Assembly (NCBI RefSeq): GCF_015751045.1
Contig: NZ_BNJW01000019.1
Location: 1-61,991 of the forward strand
From: Enterococcus lactis
GTDB lineage: Bacteria > Bacillota > Bacilli > Lactobacillales > Enterococcaceae
Length of the DNA: 61,991 nt
Direction: 5' to 3'
Shown here piece after piece: positions 57,383 through 61,991 of the stretch. The position numbers were made by a program, and so were the translations under genes. The notes beneath the pieces are model-generated. The model was not told the origin of the DNA. It saw nothing but the letters and a program-made list of their open reading frames with translations, and made no database searches. The first letter of the stretch is position 1; every line of letters begins with the position of its first letter.

Positions 57383-57743
57383 GAGGCTGTGACAGAAGTG
57401 GTCAGCTTCAAGAAATAAGAAGGAATTGACGAAAATTGCTTCTTAAATTTTTGTGAAATTTCAGCTTATTTCAAAGAAACTACTTCTGGAACACCGTGAA
57501 CCAGAGGTTGTGAAAAAGACGCTTAGTTTCGAGTAGTAAGAAAAATTTTGTGAAAATGGCTTTCCACATTTTTGCATAGATTTGGCTTAGTACCGAGAAA
57601 CTGGCTTTTGAACACCGTTTAAGAAAGAGGTCGTGAGCCTGCCGTTTCACTCTGAGTCACAAGGAGCAATTTCAAAAAACAGCTTCTCATGTTTGTTGAA
57701 TATTGTGACTTGTGACCGAGGAGTTGGCAGGAGAACACCGTTT
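57383..57743 (+). repeat. Array of three intergenic hairpin modules after cycA
   Basis: Three units lie end to end: 57383-57498 (class 1), 57504-57620 (class 2), 57627-57743 (class 3). Each begins GAGG(C/T)(T/C)GTGA and ends AACACCGT. In each the arms pair: CAGAAGTGGT... with ...ACTACTTCTG, AAAAGACGCTTAGTTTC with GAAACTGGCTTTT, and GCCTGCCG...GTCACAAGG with CTTGTGACC...GGCAGG. The arm sequences differ between units but stay self-complementary. A terminator follows. Confidence 0.82.
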
Positions 57744-57880
57744 ATTCGGAAAAAGGGCTGTGACAAGATTTTTGTCACAGCCTTCTCATGTTTGTTGAAT
57801 ATTGTGACTTGTGACCGAGGAGTTGGCAGGAGAACACCGTTTATTCGGAAAAAGGGCTGTGACAAGATTTTTGTCACAGC
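57683..57880 (+). repeat. Perfect 99-bp tandem duplication containing a terminator
   Basis: Bases 57683-57781 and 57782-57880 are identical as far as I can read. Each copy holds the 3' half of the class 3 module plus a GGGCTGTGACA...TGTCACAG terminator stem. The second copy is just upstream of the stop of the convergent TMEM175 gene. The identity argues for a recent duplication. Confidence 0.9.
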
Positions 57881-57885
57881 CTTTT
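57754..57885. terminator. Two identical terminators between cycA and the TMEM175 gene
   Basis: GGCTGTGACAA...TTTGTCACAGCC occurs at about 57755-57782 and again at about 57854-57881, followed by T's; both are bidirectional in base composition and separate convergent genes. Confidence 0.88.
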
Positions 57886-58475
57886 TATTTTCCCGGAAAC
57901 AACCGCTGATAATAGGCATCTGCTTTTTTATAGGAAAAAATCCAAATACCAGATACGAAAAAACGTCCGAATAACCCAATCATCGGTACAAAAAAGATAC
58001 CGGCAATCAAACATAAGTTAATAAACATGGAGATAAAACTTCGATGGTCCTTTGACAAAACTCTCACAACATGGGAATCTGGTTTATTTGCTTTCATGAT
58101 TTGCCTCATCAATATACCAAAAGAAAAACTCCACATCGTGTATACTAAGACATAAGCCATCTCAGGCCAAAAAGCTTCAGGGTTACGCCCGACCCAACTA
58201 GTAACGGAAGGACATAAGGTCAGCCAGAAGAGCCAAAAGATATTCGACCAGACCACTCGGTAATTGATGCGTTCTGCCATCTGGAATATACGATGATGGT
58301 TCACCCAGATTACCGCAACAAATATAAAACTGATTGCATAAGCTAATAATGTATTTCGGATGACCCACAAAGAATGAAAACCAGATGGATCAGGAATCTT
58401 GATGTCTAATACAAGAACTGTCAAAACGATGGCCACTACTCCATCAGTAAATGCTTCTAATCTCGACTTTGTCAC
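57885..58475 (-). CDS. TMEM175/DUF1211-family potassium channel protein
   Basis: This 196-residue protein has about six membrane segments. The first carries R-x3-F-x-D-G-V-x-A-I (RLEAFTDGVVAIVLTVLVLDIKIP), the signature of bacterial TMEM175 K+ channels. IWVNHHRIFQMAERIN is also typical. It probably forms a tetrameric K+-permeable channel; direct activity is unknown. AGGAGGAATC precedes ATG 58475. It lies between two inverted repeat arrays together with brnQ. Confidence 0.86.
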   Translation of the reverse strand: MTKSRLEAFTDGVVAIVLTVLVLDIKIPDPSGFHSLWVIRNTLLAYAISFIFVAVIWVNHHRIFQMAERINYRVVWSNIFWLFWLTLCPSVTSWVGRNPEAFWPEMAYVLVYTMWSFSFGILMRQIMKANKPDSHVVRVLSKDHRSFISMFINLCLIAGIFFVPMIGLFGRFFVSGIWIFSYKKADAYYQRLFPGK

Positions 58476-58551
58476 GATGATTCCTCCTCAGATGATTCAG
58501 CGCTTTTATTTTATCACTTATGTTATTAAATAACCATTGTTTTATATAGGA

Positions 58552-58566
58552 AATTTTCTGAAAATT
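58552..58566 (+). promoter_or_regulatory. CodY box upstream of brnQ
   Basis: AATTTTCTGAAAATT matches the CodY consensus at all 15 positions. It is 55 bases before the brnQ ATG and lies next to the TATATAGG -10 region. Repression of brnQ by CodY at high branched-chain amino acids is the expected meaning. Confidence 0.85.
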
Positions 58567-58621
58567 GTTGCATATTTTTCGAAATTTTGTTACTTTTAAA
58601 AAAACCGTAAAGGAGTTATGT

Positions 58622-59974
58622 ATGACAAAAAAATTATCAGTTAAAGACTATCTTTTTATAGGCTCCATGCTTTTCGGTCTATTTTTTGGTGCTGGAAATC
58701 TTATCTTTCCCGTTCATTTGGGTCAAGAAGCAGGCGCTGCTACCTTTTGGGCGAATCTAGGTTTCTTGGTTACCGGTATCGGTCTTCCCTTCTTAGGGGT
58801 GATTGCCATTGGTGTATCGAAAAGCTCAGGTGTATATGAATTAGCAAAACGGATAAATCAAACATATGCGATGGTTTTTACCATCTTGCTTTACTTAGTT
58901 ATCGGACCGTTTTTTGCTTTACCTCGCCTTGCGACCACATCTTTCGAGATTGGTTTAGCACCATTTATCGATCCTAGCAGACAGACGCTATATCTAGCAA
59001 TTTTCAGTATTGTATTTTTTGTGCTGGCTTGGTGGTTTTCAAGAAAACCGACAAAGATATTAGATTATGTTGGAAAATTCCTGAATCCTGCATTTTTGGT
59101 TTTATTAGGGGCATTGCTTCTCCTTGCTTTTTTGAATCCATTAGGCTCTGTCAATCAAGCGCCTATTCAGCCAAATTACCAAGACCATGCTTTTTTCACA
59201 GGATTTACTCAAGGATATAACACATTAGATGCGCTTGCTGCTTTAGCATTTGGAATCATCATCGTTACGACGATTCAAAACATGGGTGTAACAAAACCTG
59301 CTGAAATTGCTAAAGACACGATCAAATCTGGTGCGATCAGCATTATATTGATGGGAATCATTTATACTTTGCTCGCTTATTTAGGTGCTATGAGCTTAGG
59401 TAGCTTTGCTCTAAGTGAAAACGGCGGAATTACGCTGGCTCAGATTGCTGATCATTATTTAGGCACTTATGGAAGTATCTTATTAGCATTCATCGTTATA
59501 TTAGCTTGTTTGAAGACTGGTATTGGTTTGATTACAGCTTTTGCAGAAACATTCACGGATTTGTTCCCGCAAAGAAATTACGCCTTTTTTGTTGCACTTG
59601 CCAGTATCCTTCCCTGTTTAGCGGCAAATGTAGGCTTGACGAATATCATTCAATTTTCGTTGCCTGTTTTGATGTTCATCTATCCATTAGCAATGACATT
59701 GATTCTGTTAGTGTTGGTTGGTCCTTTGTTTAAGCAGCGTACAGCTGTTTATCGAATGACTACCTATTTTACATTGATTGCTTCGATTTTTGATGGGTTG
59801 AATGCCTGCCCAGAATCTATCAAGCAAACCCCTATCGTTCAAAATCTTTTATATGTTGCGGAAAGCTACTTGCCGTTTTTCAAATTGGGGATGGGATGGA
59901 TCGTGCCAGCAGTTATCGGTTTTGTTATCGGCCTGATTTGGAGTTTCGCTAAGAAAGAAGAAGTATTGGATTGA
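58622..59974 (+). CDS. brnQ: Branched-chain amino-acid transporter, LIVCS family
   Basis: This 450-residue Na+- or H+-coupled importer of Leu, Ile and Val has 12 membrane segments. [27 protein letters not shown] at the start and the [14 protein letters not shown] segment are the BrnQ hallmarks. The frame opens at 58565; ATG 58622 (MTKKLSVKD) has AAAGGAG at 6-7 bases and is chosen. A perfect CodY box precedes it, so expression should follow branched-chain amino-acid supply. It is convergent with nothing and followed by a terminator and inverted repeats. Confidence 0.92.
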   Translation: MTKKLSVKDYLFIGSMLFGLFFGAGNLIFPVHLGQEAGAATFWANLGFLVTGIGLPFLGVIAIGVSKSSGVYELAKRINQTYAMVFTILLYLVIGPFFALPRLATTSFEIGLAPFIDPSRQTLYLAIFSIVFFVLAWWFSRKPTKILDYVGKFLNPAFLVLLGALLLLAFLNPLGSVNQAPIQPNYQDHAFFTGFTQGYNTLDALAALAFGIIIVTTIQNMGVTKPAEIAKDTIKSGAISIILMGIIYTLLAYLGAMSLGSFALSENGGITLAQIADHYLGTYGSILLAFIVILACLKTGIGLITAFAETFTDLFPQRNYAFFVALASILPCLAANVGLTNIIQFSLPVLMFIYPLAMTLILLVLVGPLFKQRTAVYRMTTYFTLIASIFDGLNACPESIKQTPIVQNLLYVAESYLPFFKLGMGWIVPAVIGFVIGLIWSFAKKEEVLD

Positions 59975-59981
59975 TAAAAGA

Positions 59982-60106
59982 GGTTGTCTCTTGAACACTT
60001 TTTAAGAAAGAGTTTGCGAAAAAGCTCTCACAAAAATTGCGACGAGTAATCGCAGGATCAATAAAAAGCAAAAGGTCTGTGACAAAAGTCTTGTCACAGA
60101 CCTTTT
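59982..60106 (+). repeat. Fragmentary sense modules and brnQ terminator
   Basis: A truncated unit with GAGGTTGTC and TTGAACACTTTTT lies just after brnQ, followed by a second with GAGTTTGCGAAAAAGC. They end in a terminator AGGTCTGTGACAA/TTGTCACAGACCT (60073-60103) and T7. The repeat parts look like shrunken copies of the usual modules. Confidence 0.6.
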
Positions 60107-60110
60107 TTTC
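60073..60110. terminator. brnQ terminator
   Basis: AGGTCTGTGACAA (60073-60085) and TTGTCACAGACCT (60091-60103) pair perfectly around AAGTC, followed by T6. A-rich sequence upstream also gives T's on the minus strand. Confidence 0.9.
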
Positions 60111-60115
60111 CGAAT

Positions 60116-60355
60116 AAACGGTGTTCAAAAGCCAGTTTCTCGGTATTAAGCCAAATTTATGCAAAAATGTGGAAAGCCATTTTCACAAAATTTTTCTTAC
60201 TACTCGAAACTAAGCGACTTTTTCACAACCTCTGATTCATGGTGTTCCAGAAGTAGCTTCTTCGAAAAATAAGCCGAAATTCTACAAAAATTTGAGAAGC
60301 AATTTTCGTCAATTCCTTCTTATTTCTTGAAGCTGACCACTTCAGTCACAACCTC
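60116..60355 (-). repeat. Inverted copy of the two-module array
   Basis: Read on the minus strand, the order is class 1 module (60239-60355) then class 2 (60116-60232), the same as 57383-57620 on the plus strand. The two arrays agree base for base over most of about 240 bp. They therefore form a long inverted repeat around the TMEM175-brnQ pair, with about 2.5 kb between the inner ends. Confidence 0.88.
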
Positions 60356-60846
60356 TTTTTTATAAATAAAGTTATTTTTACATATTAAAAAAGCAAACAT
60401 TAAATAACGTTAATTTCAAAAAAAATAAATTCCTCCCTTCTTTTTCTTTATCAGTTACGTGAACGATTATGCGTCCAAAACAAACGATTATTTGACATAA
60501 CTACTGTCTTCCATGAGAATACACGAAGGAAACACCAATAATATAAAAAACTTTTTTTAAATCGATTTTTTCTATTACGCCTTGTACTCTTTCGTTTTTT
60601 CAAGAATAATTAAATGTGTAAGCTAATAGGAATGTACGGAGGTATATATTCAATCGTCATAATCATATTGTCTCCGCTAGAGTGATTATTAAAAAAACTG
60701 AGACTATCGTTCGAAAAAATAGAAGATACTATATTTTAACCACTTTTCCAGATTTAGAAAGGCAATTACAAAAAACCCGCGTTGCGGGTTTTTTATTTTG
60801 ATACATTTTATATTCAGTAATATTAGCTAACTCTTACAAATATAAA
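60356..60846. other. Gene-free AT-rich stretch with one terminator
   Basis: I found no supported gene. A GC-rich hairpin AAAAACCCGC-GTT-GCGGGTTTTT (60771-60793) with T's on both strands follows, downstream of the minus-strand paralogue gene (stop 60847). A 17-codon ORF with a poor ribosome site (60632-60685, hydrophobic middle) is present and rejected. The rest shows no recognised motif. Confidence 0.6.
60771..60798. terminator. Short GC-rich bidirectional terminator
   Basis: AAAAACCCGC pairs perfectly with GCGGGTTTTT across a 3-base loop, with T-run on the plus strand and an A-run before it for the minus strand, where it ends the paralogue gene. Confidence 0.85.
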
Positions 60847-61533
60847 CTAATCCGTCGTTGAAGCACCAATGACAACCATCCTCTTTTCTAACGAGTCATA
60901 AATCGTCCACATATGCGCTCCACGGCATCCTCTCCCAGATGTGAAATAACTAGACCAACTGTCATTCCAGCTATAGGCTACTAAGTTCTTTTTATTAGGG
61001 AACAAATAATTATTCAGCTCTAAATATTCTTCTTTTGTTACATAAAGTCCATAAGATGTTTCAAAAAAAACCTCTTCATAAAGACTTTCTGGTTGAAGCA
61101 TTTCTTCAAAATCAATGGGAGATGGAATCATTCGCCCTTTATTCAAATAAATTGGGTAACCAGCCACATGATCAAAAGATGTCCAGTCAGTATGTACTAA
61201 TCTCATTTTTATCGGCTTCTCCGTTCGCCAATAGTTATCTACAGTTCTTTTTAAACTCCGACGCTCACGAAAAGTCATACCCGATGGTTTACCTTTCATT
61301 TTTCGCTGTAACCATTTTTGGAATATGAACTCTACAAACGGCATAGGTTTACGTATAGGTTTTGTCCCTCTAACGCCTTTATACCATTCATTATTTACAT
61401 ATTTCATTAATATGATTGCAGCTTCTTGATGGCTATCTAATCCTTGATAATCTGATACAGATAAAATAACATAATCTAAATCTAGAATATACTTCTTGTA
61501 TAATTGATCTGTTACCTCCTTCAAAAGTTTCAT
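60847..61533 (-). CDS. Unrecognised 228-residue protein, paralogue of the next gene
   Basis: I do not recognise a named family. The protein is cytoplasmic and rich in aromatic residues. Its second half aligns by eye with the partial gene to the right: AGYPIYLNKGRM with DYPIYVNKEMM, LNNYLFPNKKNLVAYSWND with LNDRLFPDKDHLHIYLWNN, and HMWTIYDSLEKRMVVIGAS with YVWSVYDEKRKRFTVFDAI. GGAGGAGG precedes ATG 61533. Tandem diverged paralogues of small soluble acidic-aromatic proteins are common among immunity genes of polymorphic toxins, but no toxin is visible in the window. Confidence 0.75.
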   Translation of the reverse strand: MKLLKEVTDQLYKKYILDLDYVILSVSDYQGLDSHQEAAIILMKYVNNEWYKGVRGTKPIRKPMPFVEFIFQKWLQRKMKGKPSGMTFRERRSLKRTVDNYWRTEKPIKMRLVHTDWTSFDHVAGYPIYLNKGRMIPSPIDFEEMLQPESLYEEVFFETSYGLYVTKEEYLELNNYLFPNKKNLVAYSWNDSWSSYFTSGRGCRGAHMWTIYDSLEKRMVVIGASTTD

Positions 61534-61624
61534 TTTGTCCTCCTCCGATTTTTACTACCTCTCGTTTCATTACATGATGATTTTAAAGATGTAGATTCTC
61601 GCTATCTCACTATTATGAAGTAAT

Positions 61625-61990
61625 TCAATCCAATACCAATATAGCATCAAAAACAGTAAATCGCTTTCTTTTTTCGTCATACACTGACCACACATAAGCA
61701 CCATCCCAATAACGACCATTATTATAATAATTCGTAAATTCATTATTCCAAAGGTAAATATGCAGATGATCTTTATCTGGGAAAAGACGATCATTCAACT
61801 GGTTAAATTCTTCTTCCGTTCCTGCCGCTCCTTGAGGCGCATCAAGAAAAGAAGTCCGATAGATACCATCCTCAGCCCATAATGCTTTAGGGGTGACTCT
61901 TTTCGCCTTCATCATTTCTTTATTCACATAAATAGGATAATCTTTCATCTTGTCAAAAAATCGGATATCCGTATAGTTGATTTTTTCTTC
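61625..61990 (-). CDS. Partial paralogue of the preceding unknown protein (start outside window)
   Basis: The frame is open to the right edge, since the codons before ATG 61948 (EEKINYTDIRFFDK) continue the alignment to the 228-residue paralogue (KMRLVHTDWTSFDH). So the internal ATG is not the true start. At least 121 residues are present and the stop is at 61625. It shares the PIYVNK, LFPDK and YLWNN...WSVYD blocks. The two genes are separated by about 90 bases without clear regulatory signals. Confidence 0.75.
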   Translation of the reverse strand, partial: EEKINYTDIRFFDKMKDYPIYVNKEMMKAKRVTPKALWAEDGIYRTSFLDAPQGAAGTEEEFNQLNDRLFPDKDHLHIYLWNNEFTNYYNNGRYWDGAYVWSVYDEKRKRFTVFDAILVLD

Positions 61991-61991
61991 T

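Noticed and set aside
57683-57880. Possible CRISPR-like repeat
   Set aside because: Only two copies of 99 bp with no spacers and no cas genes; it is a tandem duplication.
57633-57979. ORFs of 110-113 codons on both strands with a 33-residue internal repeat
   Set aside because: They are produced by the 99-bp tandem duplication in non-coding repeats and terminators; no ribosome site or homology.
60632-60685. 17-codon hydrophobic ORF resembling a type I toxin
   Set aside because: Ribosome site is too close and poor, the peptide is shorter than known toxins, and no antisense RNA promoter or direct repeats were found.

Overview
The window is a stretch of low-GC Firmicutes chromosome that reads as Enterococcus, most probably E. 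faecium or its close relative E. lactis. The basis is the Ddl ligase, the gene set and order (cshA-acpS-alr-mazF, ddl-murF, pnp/rpsO, def), AGGAGG ribosome binding sites and CodY-type boxes. No rRNA or tRNA genes and no CRISPR array were seen. Species assignment is inference from remembered protein sequences, not a database search.

Layout. 1-3.7 kb: the tail of an IS30-type transposase, then a four-gene OpuC-type compatible-solute ABC operon. 3.7-6.1 kb: a decayed patch with a GH85 endoglycosidase pseudogene, a YefM-YoeB toxin-antitoxin pair and unrecognised remnants. 6.1-16.4 kb: an arabinan/arabino-oligosaccharide island (substrate-binding protein, two permeases, a small membrane protein, three GH43 enzymes, one GH51 enzyme, a Cys-rich protein) with a divergent ArsR-like regulator and a palindrome over the operon's -10 box. 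16.5-38 kb: mostly core genes: KimA-like K+ importer, YhgE/Pip, an MDR reductase, zinc-independent S14, MazF/Alr/AcpS/CshA, MurF/Ddl, an UbiB-like kinase, YaiI, uridine kinase, a YjjG-type phosphatase and RsuA. 38-52.5 kb: L25, DUF960, MATE, a CNNM-type protein, Kup, GlsB-like, PNPase, S15, peptide deformylase, an unrecognised 507-residue protein, and a sirtuin / acetyltransferase-chorismate mutase / NiaR operon. 52.6-60 kb: amino-acid transport, with a lysine riboswitch ahead of an ABC transporter, CycA and BrnQ with CodY-type boxes, and a TMEM175-type channel. 60-62 kb: repeats, a long AT-rich gap and two paralogous proteins that resemble immunity proteins in arrangement only.

How the genes work together. 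The arabinan island is a self-contained scavenging system: one lipoprotein GH43 probably trims polymer at the surface, the ABC transporter imports oligosaccharides and the other GH43/GH51 enzymes finish them in the cytoplasm. It encodes no ATPase, so a shared MsmX-type ATPase is inferred. The 53-60 kb block senses amino-acid status by two routes: a lysine aptamer with terminator, and CodY boxes upstream of CycA and BrnQ.

The least explained structure is a family of intergenic modules of about 115 bp. They share conserved ends (GAGGTTGTGA ... AACACCGT), while their arms differ in sequence between modules but remain complementary within each. They sit mostly in the sense direction after genes. 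Two two-module arrays form a near-identical inverted repeat of about 240 bp around TMEM175-brnQ, and a 99-bp unit containing a module end and a terminator is tandemly duplicated.
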